A stretch of 64,000 nt of DNA from Haloprofundus marisrubri (lineage in GTDB: Archaea > Halobacteriota > Halobacteria > Halobacteriales > Haloferacaceae), in the NCBI RefSeq assembly GCF_001469955.1, contig NZ_LOPU01000030.1:185104-249103 (forward strand), read 5' to 3'. Of the stretch, positions 43,188-50,827 are shown piece by piece. A program made the translations under genes and the position numbers. Every line of letters starts with the position of its first letter. Within the stretch, counting starts at the first letter, position 1. The notes under the pieces are model-generated. The model searched no databases and was not told the DNA's origin. It saw nothing but the letters and a program-made list of their open reading frames with translations.

Positions 43188-44150
43188 ATGACGACCGGCC
43201 GGTACCTGCTCAGACGCACGGCGTGGACGCTGTTCGTCGCCTATCTGATTCTCTCGGCGACCTTTTTCGTCTTCGCGTTCACGCCCGACCCGAACCAGCA
43301 GGGGCCGCAGTTCGGGATGTCCCGCGAGGAAGCCGAGGAGTTCAAATCGCAGTACGCCGCGGCGCACAACTACGACGAACCGCTCGCCGACCGGTACGTG
43401 GAGTGGATGACCGCGTACGCGACGCTGGAGTTCGGCTACTCGTACGTCCGCGACCGGCCGGTGTCGGCGGTGCTCGGCGAGTCGATTCCCGTCACGCTCG
43501 CGTATCTCGTTCCGGCGCTCCTCTTCTCGCTCGTCGGCGGCGTTCTCCTCGGACTGCTCGCGGCGATGTTCCGGGGTGGGCCGCTCGATTGGGTCGTCTC
43601 CGGGGGAGCGTACGTCGGGATGGGGGTCCCGGCGTTCGTCGCGGCCGTGCTGGTGACGCTTCTCGCCGGTGAGTACGCCGGAGTCGCGTCGATAATTCAG
43701 TGGTCCGCCGAGCGTTCCGCGTTGAGCGCGGCGAACCTCCCTGCGCTCGTCGTGCCGGCCGTCGTCGTCGCGCTCAACCTCTCGGCGGTGATGGTTCGGT
43801 ACGCGCGTGCGGAGTCGCTCGAATATCTGCCCGCGGAGTTCGTCAAGACGCTCCGAGCCAACGGTGCGCGGACCCGCGACGTCGCCCGTCACGTGCTGAA
43901 GAACGCTTCGGTGCCGCTGTTCTCGGTGGCGGTGAGCGAACTGCTCACGGTGTTGTTCGTCAGCGTCATCGTCGTCGAAGTCGTCTTCGGGATTCCCGGT
44001 TTCGGCCGTCTCGCGTTCGTCGCCATCGAAGAGCGCGACATCGGCGTCATCCTCGCCACGACGTTCGTCCCGGTGGCCGTCGGTCTCGGCGGCAACCTGT
44101 TGCAGGACATCGTCTACGCGGTTCTCGACCCGCGTATCGAGACGGAGTGA
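43188..44150 (+). CDS. dppB: dipeptide ABC transporter permease, DppB-like (divergent)
   Basis: A 320-residue permease. 'YLLRRTAWTLFVAYLILSATFFVFAF' is the first membrane helix. The N-terminal periplasmic part has 'YVEWMTAYATLEFGYSYVRDRPVSAVLGESIPVTLAY', and the EAA loop is 'YARAESLEYLPAEFVKTLRANGARTRDVARHVLKNAS' (about 204-240). It forms the membrane channel with DppC. It is transcribed away from dppC from a shared 216-bp spacer, with a TATA-like 'gcttattc' (43150-43157) about 34 bp before the ATG. No substrate-binding protein gene lies on either side. Confidence 0.92.
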   Translation: MTTGRYLLRRTAWTLFVAYLILSATFFVFAFTPDPNQQGPQFGMSREEAEEFKSQYAAAHNYDEPLADRYVEWMTAYATLEFGYSYVRDRPVSAVLGESIPVTLAYLVPALLFSLVGGVLLGLLAAMFRGGPLDWVVSGGAYVGMGVPAFVAAVLVTLLAGEYAGVASIIQWSAERSALSAANLPALVVPAVVVALNLSAVMVRYARAESLEYLPAEFVKTLRANGARTRDVARHVLKNASVPLFSVAVSELLTVLFVSVIVVEVVFGIPGFGRLAFVAIEERDIGVILATTFVPVAVGLGGNLLQDIVYAVLDPRIETE

Positions 44151-44175
44151 GGCGCGCGTTCGAGCGGCCGAGAAA

Positions 44176-45435
44176 CTACGACTCCCGAAGCGCTTCGACG
44201 ACTTCGTCGGGTGCGGCCGACAGTCCACCGCCCTGTGCGAACGTCGGACTGCCGCCCCCGCCGCCGCCGAACTCGTCGGTGATTTCGCTCACTGTTTCGC
44301 CCGCATTCACGTCGCCGTCGGTGGCGACGACGACGAACGTCGACCCCTGCTCGCCCGCGACGGCGATGGCGTCGGTTCCGTCGCCGACGCGCGACTGCAG
44401 TTCGTCGCCCACCTCGTTCGGGCCGACGCCGGAGACGACGCCGACGCGCCACGTCGCGCCGTTGCGTTCGACCGTCGGCAAGGAGTCGAGGTCGGCGGCG
44501 AGCATCGCCGTCTTCGCCTCGCGCAACTCGCCGGCCAGTTCCTCTTTGTCACTTTGGAGTTTGGCGACGAACTCAGGGAGTTCTGTCACGCTCGTGCCGA
44601 CTTCGCGGGCGGTGTCGAGGGCGGCGCGTTTGACGGCCGCGCGACGTTCGACGGCCTGGGGACCGACGGCGAACTCGACTCGGGTCAGACCCTCGCCGGG
44701 GTTCGACCGACCGAGGAGTTCGACCGGGCCGATTTCGCGCGTGTTCGAGACGTGCGTGCCGCCGCAGGCGGCGACGTCCCACGGTTCGTCGGTTCGCTCG
44801 TTGTTTCCGCCACTGTCGTCGCTCGCGCCGCCGTTTTCGCGCGTCGCCGTGCCGACGGTGACGACGCGAATCGAGTCGGCGTCGGCCATCACGCCCTCCT
44901 CGGTTTTGGTGTTGAACGCGATGTTCGGGTCGTCGAGCGCGTCCTCCAAGGACCGCTGCTCCCACGTCACCGGCCGCGACTCCCAGACGACGCGGTTGAC
45001 TCGGCGTTCGAGTTCGACGAGCGTCTGGTCGTCGATGTCGGTCGTCGTGGTGAAGTCGACGCGCACCTTCTCGGGGCTGATGTCGAATCCGCCGTAGCCG
45101 AGTTCCGAGAGCAGGCCGCGGCCCGCGCCGTAGAGGACGTGACTCGCGGTGTGCGCTCGCATGCAGTAGGTTCGAAACTCGTCGTCGATTCGACCCCTGA
45201 CGGTGTCACCGACGCCGAAAGCGGGGGGTTCGTCGAGTAGGTGGGCGGCCTCGTCACCTCGGCTCTGTACGTCGACGACGCGGACACCGTCGAGCGTACC
45301 TCGGTCGGCCGGTTGGCCGCCGCTCTCGGCGTAGAAGTACGTCTCCGAGAGCGTCACCTCGCGGCCGTCGACGGCGTCGACAGTCGTCTCGAACGTCCGA
45401 ACGTCTGGGTGAGCGGATGCGAACGTGGCAGGCAT
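44176..45435 (-). CDS. alanyl-tRNA editing protein, AlaX long type with DHHA1 domain
   Basis: A 419-residue protein without the AlaRS catalytic core. The N-terminal barrel starts 'TYFYAESGGQPADRGTLDG'. The editing zinc site is 'HTASH' (about 96-100) plus 'CGGTH' (about 222-226). A coiled coil lies at about 275-300. The C-terminal DHHA1-like domain ends in 'GGGGGGSPTFAQGGG'. Such proteins hydrolyse Ser- or Gly-tRNA-Ala. An acidic insert ('GASDDSGGNNERTDE', about 203-217) sits before the second zinc motif. Confidence 0.9.
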   Translation of the reverse strand: MPATFASAHPDVRTFETTVDAVDGREVTLSETYFYAESGGQPADRGTLDGVRVVDVQSRGDEAAHLLDEPPAFGVGDTVRGRIDDEFRTYCMRAHTASHVLYGAGRGLLSELGYGGFDISPEKVRVDFTTTTDIDDQTLVELERRVNRVVWESRPVTWEQRSLEDALDDPNIAFNTKTEEGVMADADSIRVVTVGTATRENGGASDDSGGNNERTDEPWDVAACGGTHVSNTREIGPVELLGRSNPGEGLTRVEFAVGPQAVERRAAVKRAALDTAREVGTSVTELPEFVAKLQSDKEELAGELREAKTAMLAADLDSLPTVERNGATWRVGVVSGVGPNEVGDELQSRVGDGTDAIAVAGEQGSTFVVVATDGDVNAGETVSEITDEFGGGGGGSPTFAQGGGLSAAPDEVVEALRES

Positions 45436-45479
45436 AGCCGTGCTAAGACGACACGCGGACAAAAAGCTACAGTTAGGGG

Positions 45480-46001
45480 CTACTCGTCGACTAAGTCGAT
45501 GCCGAGTCTGTCCTCCAGTTTTCGGACGACCGACCCGCCGACGCCCGCCTGCGTCGCCCGCCCGTCCTCGACGGCAACGAGGTCACGCTCGTTCACCTCC
45601 AGTTCGGCCGCGAGGTCACCCGTCGTCAGACCGGCGTCCTCGCGGGCCTCGGTGACTCGGCCGCCGTAGTCGCCGACGAGATACGGGAGACGGTCACGCT
45701 CGTAGTTGGTTCCCTCCTCCTCCCAGTGTTTCGAGTCGCCCTTGCCGGCGTCGTACATCTTCGCTGCCCGCTGGGCGGCGCGTTTCTTTCGGCTTGGTTC
45801 GCTCTGGTCGCGGCCGCCCGACTGCTCGCGGCGTTTGCGCTCTTTGTTCCGGTTCTCGCCGTGGCTGGCGCAGTCCGGACACACCATCAACGTCGCGCCG
45901 GCGACGTTCTCCTCTCGGAGTCTCGAACTCTCGGTCCCGCAGAGTTCGCAACTGCCGCCGTCGCCGCCGCCACCGCCGCTTCCGGTGGAGTACTTGGGCA
46001 T
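45480..46001 (-). CDS. MBF1-like transcription/translation factor (zinc ribbon plus HTH)
   Basis: A 173-residue protein. An N-terminal ribbon 'CELCG' ... 'CPDCA' (about 18-42) is followed by a basic linker and a Cro/XRE-type helix-turn-helix 'GGRVTEAREDAGLTTGDLAAELEVNERDLVAVEDGRATQAG' (about 112-152). This is the layout of archaeal multiprotein bridging factor 1. I chose Met 46001 over 46010 because the minus-strand TATA 'gtttaaat' is centred about 26 bp upstream of 46001, the standard leaderless spacing. Confidence 0.9.
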   Translation of the reverse strand: MPKYSTGSGGGGGDGGSCELCGTESSRLREENVAGATLMVCPDCASHGENRNKERKRREQSGGRDQSEPSRKKRAAQRAAKMYDAGKGDSKHWEEEGTNYERDRLPYLVGDYGGRVTEAREDAGLTTGDLAAELEVNERDLVAVEDGRATQAGVGGSVVRKLEDRLGIDLVDE

Positions 46002-46206
46002 ACCCGCCATACTTGCTCTGCCGATTTAAACCCGTGCCTGATGCTGATTCGGCAGTCGGAGTCGGTCAGGTTCAATCGAATCAGAGTTGGTCGGGAGCAG
46101 TCGAAGTCAGCGATGCCGAGCGTGGTCGAAATCAGTTCTCTCGAAATCAATCAAGTAGAGTGTGGTCGAAATCGATGAAGTCGGTTCGATTTTGGCCGGG
46201 GGTCGC
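46002..46206. repeat. spacer with repeated TCGAAATC-type words
   Basis: The spacer between MBF1 and the deacetylase-like gene contains GTGGTCGAAATC twice (46122-46133, 46162-46173), a partial copy CGAAATC (46142-46148) and looser versions further left. It may be decayed repeats or regulator sites. No gene seen. Confidence 0.35.
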
Positions 46207-47175
46207 TCAGTCGGCCGTCTGGGTGACGGGGTCGCTCGGCGTCTGTGATTCGGCGTCGACGGACTCGGTGGCGTCCTCGACCGGCGCGTTCTCGACCAGC
46301 ACGTTCTCGGCGGTGGCTGGCTCCGCGACCGGTTTCTCGGCCGGCGTGGACTCCTCGGACCCCGACGACGGAATCAGTCCGGGGACGCCTCCCTGACGGG
46401 TGACGGTTCGAATCACCGTCTTCGGGTACTTGACCGCGGCTTTCGCGCTCTCGGCGGCGAGGTCCCACGCGATTCGGTGTGCCATCCCTCGGCGGGTGTG
46501 CGACCAGCGGCCGGGATGTGCCAGCACGTAGATGTGCGGGTGACCACCGGCTTCGAGCATCTCGGCGACGCCGTCCGTCGAGTGGAGCGTTCCCCAGCCG
46601 TCAACTTCGACGTTCCAGTCCCGACCAGTGTCGGAGATGTATCGTAGGTCGTCGGTGCTGTTTCGGCCGGTGTCGATGGAGTACGCTCCCTCGCCCATGA
46701 GACCGTACGATTCGAGCGACGGGCCGTCTTCCCACATCGACGCGTTGTGCTGTGGCGAGAGCGGACTCCCGTGTGCGCAGACGGTGTCGACGGGGACGAA
46801 CGCGCGGAACGCTTCGAGGTTCTCCGCGAAGCGCTCGTGGGCAGCGTCCACGTCGCCGCGGGTCTTCGAGAGGTCCTCGTAGTGGTAACCGACTTCGTGA
46901 CCCATGTCGACGAGTCGTCTCGCCTCCGGACCGTCGAAGGTGTACGTCCGGAAGTAGTGCGTCGCCGAGATACCGCGGACCGCTTCGGCGTTCGCCATCG
47001 CATACGACAGTTCCGCTCGTCGGTCCACGTCGTGGCGCATGATGACGAACCGCTCGGGTAACTCGTTCTCGTCGGTCAGGAGGTAGTCGCGGACGGTCAG
47101 GAACTCGTAGCCGCCGGCCAGTGCGGCGTCGAGGAGTCGTTCGTACTGCCGTATCGAAAAGTCGACGTACTGCAC
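46207..47175 (-). CDS. polysaccharide-deacetylase-like protein
   Basis: A 322-residue protein. 'RFVIMRHDVDRRAELSYAMANAEAVRGISATHYFRTYT' (about 42-79) is the NodB-like barrel start with an Asp pair (HDVD). 'MGHEVGYHYEDLSKTRGDVDAAHERFAENL' and 'VCAHGSPLSPQHN' supply further His ligands, and 'PHIYVLAHPGRWS' closes the fold. The C-terminal 70 residues are a low-complexity E/P/A tail. The start is GTG at 47175, 2 nt after the stop of a 20-codon upstream ORF, so initiation may be coupled. Substrate unknown. Confidence 0.75.
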   Translation of the reverse strand: MQYVDFSIRQYERLLDAALAGGYEFLTVRDYLLTDENELPERFVIMRHDVDRRAELSYAMANAEAVRGISATHYFRTYTFDGPEARRLVDMGHEVGYHYEDLSKTRGDVDAAHERFAENLEAFRAFVPVDTVCAHGSPLSPQHNASMWEDGPSLESYGLMGEGAYSIDTGRNSTDDLRYISDTGRDWNVEVDGWGTLHSTDGVAEMLEAGGHPHIYVLAHPGRWSHTRRGMAHRIAWDLAAESAKAAVKYPKTVIRTVTRQGGVPGLIPSSGSEESTPAEKPVAEPATAENVLVENAPVEDATESVDAESQTPSDPVTQTAD

Positions 47176-47177
47176 GG

Positions 47178-47240
47178 TCAGACCCCCATCGCTCGGCGCT
47201 CGGCCGAGATATCACGTTCGGTACTTGCCAATTCAGTCAT
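47178..47240 (-). CDS. 20-codon upstream ORF before the deacetylase-like gene
   Basis: ATG 47240 to TGA 47178 encodes a 20-residue peptide 'MTELASTERDISAERRAMGV'. A TATA-like 'gttaataac' lies at about 47271-47279. The stop is 2 nt before the GTG start of the next gene and is in another frame. This may be a leader peptide that couples translation, or the true N-terminus displaced by a frameshift. Evidence is positional only. Confidence 0.35.
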   Translation of the reverse strand: MTELASTERDISAERRAMGV

Positions 47241-47590
47241 ACACGGAGACGTACTCTTCGCCGATACATTGTTATTAACTAACATCCACGTTCGTGAGCG
47301 AGACCGACCGACGACCGAAAACGCCGAGAGGAACTGAGAGACGGGTAGATAGCCGATAACCTAGCTAATTCGCTCGGATTCGTGACTGTCTCGGCGTGTG
47401 GACCGTTCCCAAACAATCCTGCAAATTTTGCTGTCAGTGGCAGCCTACCGGACCGAAGGAACAGCCCTCAGGCGCGAACAGCGAGATGACTGTGTGTGGT
47501 TGGAACTGTGAGAACAGCGTTGCCGCTCTTCGGGTGTAGTTTCCGAAAGGATTGTGCGTGGGTGCTTGTCCCTTTGAGGGGTTAGCACCT
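47241..47590. other. intergenic stretch, no gene recognised
   Basis: This is relatively A/T-rich for the window. It holds the putative promoter of the upstream ORF (about 47271-47279). I see no tRNA, protein or strong repeat between 47290 and 47590. Confidence 0.4.
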
Positions 47591-47653
47591 GCATCGTACT
47601 CGGCGGCTACGCCGCCTCGTTTTCGGCGGAACTTTGTTCCGCCCTTGCGATGC
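47591..47653 (-). repeat. two perfect hairpins immediately 3' of tRNA-Leu
   Basis: GGCGGC-TAC-GCCGCC (47602-47607/47611-47616) and GGCGGAAC-TTT-GTTCCGCC (47625-47632/47636-47643) stand side by side. GCATCG (47591-47596) can pair with CGATGC (47648-47653) to enclose both. The outer arm includes the last bases of the tRNA, so the fold competes with the acceptor stem and may steer 3' processing or termination. Confidence 0.6.
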
Positions 47654-47735
47654 GTGGGACCGGATTTGAACCGGCGGACCTCTACAGGACAGCGCCCTCA
47701 ACGCTGCGCCGTTGGCCTGGCTTGGCTACCCACGC
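47651..47735 (-). tRNA. tRNA-Leu (GAG)
   Basis: The minus strand folds as an 85-nt cloverleaf. Acceptor GCGTGGG/CCCACGC, with discriminator A at 47651. Anticodon stem CAGCG/CGCTG with loop TTGAGGG, giving anticodon GAG at 47697-47699. A long variable arm (TCCTGTAGAGGT) is typical of type II Leu tRNAs, and the T-arm has GCCGG-TTCAAAT-CCGGT. CCA is not encoded. No intron is visible. A TATA element 'cttttaac' (47776-47783) lies about 45 bp upstream of the 5' end. Confidence 0.92.
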
Positions 47736-47775
47736 TCGCGGGTGTCTTACTGCACTCCTTCGTTTCGCACGGTTC

Positions 47776-47783
47776 GTTAAAAG
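47776..47783 (-). promoter_or_regulatory. TATA box for tRNA-Leu
   Basis: The minus-strand 'cttttaac' predicts a start near 47754, giving a 5' leader of roughly 20 nt to be removed by RNase P. Confidence 0.45.
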
Positions 47784-47958
47784 CCCTTCCTTTCGACGGC
47801 GGCGTGTCGGGTGTTCGCAGTGTGGCGGTTTTCACGCCGATACGTCGTCGGGTGCGACGGGCCGACGCTTCGTCGGCGCTCCCGAAACGAGCCACAGACT
47901 GAGCGCGACGGACGATAAACAGAGCAACGGTTTTGATGCCCGAACACACAGTTCGAGC

Positions 47959-48519
47959 ATGGAACTCCGTGTCAGAGACCACGTCCCGGCGACGACGGCT
48001 ATCCTGACGCTCGTGTCGCTCGGACTGGTCTTCGGCGCGGCACTCGGAGCGATACCCGACGTGCTGCTCCCGACGGCCCCGCAACCGCTGTACGACGCTA
48101 TTCCGCACGTCAACGCCGTCATCAGCACCGTCGCCATCGGGACGATTATCGCCGGTGTTCGCGCCATCCGCCGCGGCGACGTCGATAGACATCGAACGCT
48201 GATGCTCACCACCGTCGTGCTGTTTGCGACGTTTCTCGTCCTCTACCTCTACAAGGTCATCTCGCAAGGAACCCAGGAGTTTCCCGGCCCCGCCGTGGTC
48301 GACCAGTGGGTGTACCTACCGACGCTTGCGATTCACATCCTCCTCGCCATCGTCTGTATCCCGCTTCTGTACTACGTCCTGCTCCTCGCGCTGACCCGGC
48401 CAGTCTCACAGATTTACGGAACGAGACACAAGCAAATCGGGCGTGTCGCAGCGGCGTTGTGGCTCATCTCGTTCGTGTTGGGCAACGTGGTGTATCTGCT
48501 CCTGTACGTCGTCTACTGA
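47959..48519 (+). CDS. DUF420 family membrane protein
   Basis: A 186-residue protein with five hydrophobic helices. 'ALYDAIPHVNAVISTVAIGTIIAGVRAIRRGDVDRHRTLMLTTVVLFATFLVLYLYKV' (from about 50) and 'LAIHILLAIVCIPLLYYVLLLALTRP' match DUF420. Conserved histidines, 'HVNA', 'DRHR' and 'AIH', resemble haem- or metal-ligand positions. Homologues (CtaG/YozB-like) occur near oxidase genes, but none is here. Start ATG 47959. Confidence 0.8.
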   Translation: MELRVRDHVPATTAILTLVSLGLVFGAALGAIPDVLLPTAPQPLYDAIPHVNAVISTVAIGTIIAGVRAIRRGDVDRHRTLMLTTVVLFATFLVLYLYKVISQGTQEFPGPAVVDQWVYLPTLAIHILLAIVCIPLLYYVLLLALTRPVSQIYGTRHKQIGRVAAALWLISFVLGNVVYLLLYVVY

Positions 48520-48534
48520 GCGAGACGTCGAACC

Positions 48535-50043
48535 TCAGTCGTCGGCGGGCGCTTCCGCGCCGATAGCGGGCCGCGTCACGTCGCGGTCGGTCGTCTCGCC
48601 GTCGATATCGTACGGATACTCGCCGGTGACACAGCCGAGACAGAGGTCCGCCTGTGATTTCTGGAGACAGTCGGCGATGGAGTCGATAGAGAGGTAGCCG
48701 AGACTATCCGCGCCGATTTCGTCTCTGACCTCGGCGACGGAGCGGTCGGCGGCGATGAGTTCCTCGCGCGTGTGCATGTCGATGCCCATGTAGCAGGGTG
48801 CGACGATAGGCGGCGCACCGATACGCATGTGGACTTCCTCGGCCCCGGCGTCGCGCAGCAGTTGGACCAGTTGCGTGGAGGTGGTGCCGCGGACGATGCT
48901 GTCGTCGATGAGCGTCACCGTCTTCCCCTCCACGGTACTTCGAATCGGGTTGAGTTTCAGCCGAACCGCGCGTTCGCGTTCGTCCTGTGTCGGCATGATG
49001 AACGTTCGCCCGACGTAGCGGTTCTTCATCAGCCCCTCGGCGAACTCCACGCCGTCGTCGTCTTCTGCCCGTTGTTCGCCGTCAGCGGTCGTCTCGCCGG
49101 CCGCCTCGGCGTACCCCGTCGCAAACGCACGACCCGAGTCGGGAACCGGCATCACGACGTCCGTCTCGACGCCGCTTTCCTCCCAGAGCGCCCGGCCGAG
49201 GTTCCGTCTGACCTCGTAGACGAGCGTTCCGTCGATGACCGAGTCGGGCCGCGAGAAGTAGACGTGTTCGAAGAAACAGTGCGCGGCGTTCTCCTTATCG
49301 ACGAGTTGATACGAGTCGAAGCCGCTGCCGTCGTTTTCGAGGACGACGAGTTCGCCCGGTCGCACGTCGCGGACGAGTTCGCCGTCGAGGGTGTCGATGG
49401 CCGCCGATTCGGAGGCGATAACGTAGCCGTCGTCGAGTTTGCCGATACAGAGCGGGCGATTGCCTTCGGGGTCTCGGACCCCGAGGACGGTGTCGTCGTG
49501 GCTGATGGTGAGCGCGTACGACCCGTGGATGCGCTCCATCGTCCGCTTGACCGCGCGAACGAGGTCGGCTTCGAGGAGGTTCCGCGCGAGGTCGTGGGCG
49601 ATGACTTCGGTGTCGCCGTTGGAGGTGAACGCGTGGCCGAGGTCTTCGAGTTCCGAGCGAATCTCGTCGGCGTTGACGAGGTTGCCGTTGTGGGCGAGGC
49701 CCAGCGACCCGGATTTGAACGAGACGGCGAACGGCTGTGCACAGCAACTGTTGACGCCACCGGCCGTGGGGTAGCGAACGTGGCCGATGCCCGCAGTGCC
49801 GCGCAGCGTCGACAGCGAGTCCTCGTCGAACACGTCGCCGACGAGTCCCATCTCGACGTGGCTGTGTTGCTGAAAGCCGTCGTGGGTGACGATACCCGCC
49901 GACTCCTGACCGCGGTGCTGGAGTGCGTACAGCGAGTAGTACAGCGGCCGTGCGGCCTCGCGTTCGCCGAGGGAGACGCCGACGACGCCGCACTTTTCGT
50001 TGAGCCCGTCACCGACTCGACGGATGTCCCGCCCCTGTTGCAT
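48535..50043 (-). CDS. purF: amidophosphoribosyltransferase
   Basis: A 502-residue PurF. A 17-residue propeptide precedes the N-terminal nucleophile in 'NEKCGVVGVSLG' (Cys18). The glutaminase domain includes 'ALQHRGQESAGIVT' and 'NGNLVNADE'. The phosphoribosyltransferase PRPP loop is 'VTLIDDSIVRGTTSTQLVQLLR' (about 370). Cys residues in 'AAHCFFEH', 'CLQKSQADLCLGC' and nearby fit the [4Fe-4S] cluster of Bacillus-type PurF. It makes 5-phosphoribosylamine, the first purine step. An acidic insert lies at about 315-330. Confidence 0.96.
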   Translation of the reverse strand: MQQGRDIRRVGDGLNEKCGVVGVSLGEREAARPLYYSLYALQHRGQESAGIVTHDGFQQHSHVEMGLVGDVFDEDSLSTLRGTAGIGHVRYPTAGGVNSCCAQPFAVSFKSGSLGLAHNGNLVNADEIRSELEDLGHAFTSNGDTEVIAHDLARNLLEADLVRAVKRTMERIHGSYALTISHDDTVLGVRDPEGNRPLCIGKLDDGYVIASESAAIDTLDGELVRDVRPGELVVLENDGSGFDSYQLVDKENAAHCFFEHVYFSRPDSVIDGTLVYEVRRNLGRALWEESGVETDVVMPVPDSGRAFATGYAEAAGETTADGEQRAEDDDGVEFAEGLMKNRYVGRTFIMPTQDERERAVRLKLNPIRSTVEGKTVTLIDDSIVRGTTSTQLVQLLRDAGAEEVHMRIGAPPIVAPCYMGIDMHTREELIAADRSVAEVRDEIGADSLGYLSIDSIADCLQKSQADLCLGCVTGEYPYDIDGETTDRDVTRPAIGAEAPADD

Positions 50044-50065
50044 AGGAGGAAGTCAGATGTCCACG

Positions 50066-50114
50066 CGTAAAAACACCCGTGGTTGTGCTGTATTTCGACT
50101 GCTATTCAATACAG
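50066..50114 (-). promoter_or_regulatory. purF promoter with upstream palindrome
   Basis: The minus-strand TATA 'gtttttacg' (50065-50073) is 27 bp upstream of the ATG, so a leaderless mRNA is likely. Upstream lies an A/T-rich inverted repeat CTGTATT-N13-AATACAG (50088-50094/50108-50114), an activator or repressor candidate in otherwise GC-rich DNA. Confidence 0.5.
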
Positions 50115-50325
50115 ATATACACAATCGTGGATATTGCGGGGGACTCAGCCGTTTCGGCGACAGCTCTTCACGACCTTCGGTACGGCGTCTTTCGATTAGC
50201 GGCGTCGCTGACGGGTGTCGTCAGCGGAGCGTTCGTCGGAGACACCGCCGGAGCGGTCGGCAGTATCGATAGCCGTCGCTTCGGGGTGTAGCTGAGAGAG
50301 AAAGAACGTCGCAGGAAGCGGGGGA

Positions 50326-50499
50326 TTACTCGCCCGCTTTCGACTGCCACGCGTAGTCACGACGTTTCGCCGACTTGCCGAAGCCGCACGACGAGCAAAC
50401 CTTCTTCTTCACGTGGTAGGATTTCTCGCCGCAGCGACGACATTTGACGTGCGTCGTCTTGTTCTTCTTGCCCTGACTCGGGGTTCCTGCTCCCGTCAT
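50326..50499 (-). CDS. rpl37e: 50S ribosomal protein eL37
   Basis: A 57-residue zinc ribosomal protein: '[17 protein letters not shown]', 'CRRCG' and '[15 protein letters not shown]' give the CxxC...CxxC zinc site. It is basic throughout, unlike most proteins of this organism, because it is buried in rRNA. The ATG at 50499 overlaps the lsm stop (ATGA). Lsm-eL37 is a conserved archaeal gene pair. Confidence 0.95.
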   Translation of the reverse strand: MTGAGTPSQGKKNKTTHVKCRRCGEKSYHVKKKVCSSCGFGKSAKRRDYAWQSKAGE

Positions 50500-50723
50500 G
50501 TTGTTATCGTGACCACGTTATCGCCGCGTATAATCGTTGTGTCTTCGACTTCCTCCACGTCGAGGCTGCCGGAGACGTCGTCGTCGAGACTCTCTTCGAG
50601 TACGACGTTCATGTGCTGGTCGTAGCCCGCGAGCGTGCCGAAGTACGAGGTGCCGTCCTTCAGCTGCACGGTGACCGACTCGTTCAGAGATGCCTCGAGT
50701 ACGTCGAGGGGTCGTCCGCTCAT
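50496..50723 (-). CDS. lsm: Sm-like archaeal RNA-binding protein (Lsm)
   Basis: A 75-residue protein. The Sm1 motif is '[28 protein letters not shown]' (about 17-44) and Sm2 is '[12 protein letters not shown]' (about 62-73), with the conserved R-G-D-N that contacts uridine. It forms a heptameric ring that binds sRNAs and tRNA precursors. The start Met 50723 gives the canonical '[14 protein letters not shown]' beginning. Confidence 0.95.
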   Translation of the reverse strand: MSGRPLDVLEASLNESVTVQLKDGTSYFGTLAGYDQHMNVVLEESLDDDVSGSLDVEEVEDTTIIRGDNVVTITT

Positions 50724-50827
50724 ACCCTGTACGCCACCGGTTCGACTATTAAAAATACCGGATACAGCGCCGAAATCGTGGTATGGTGGGGCGAACACAC
50801 GCTCTCGTATGGGGGTTCGGCGACCGA

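Noticed and set aside
48772..50070. 432-codon plus-strand frame over purF
   Set aside because: Antisense to PurF; no conserved motif.
50079..50291. 70-codon plus-strand frame between purF and rpl37e
   Set aside because: It overlaps the purF promoter and palindrome, has a non-ATG start without ribosome-binding site and shows no homology I recognise.
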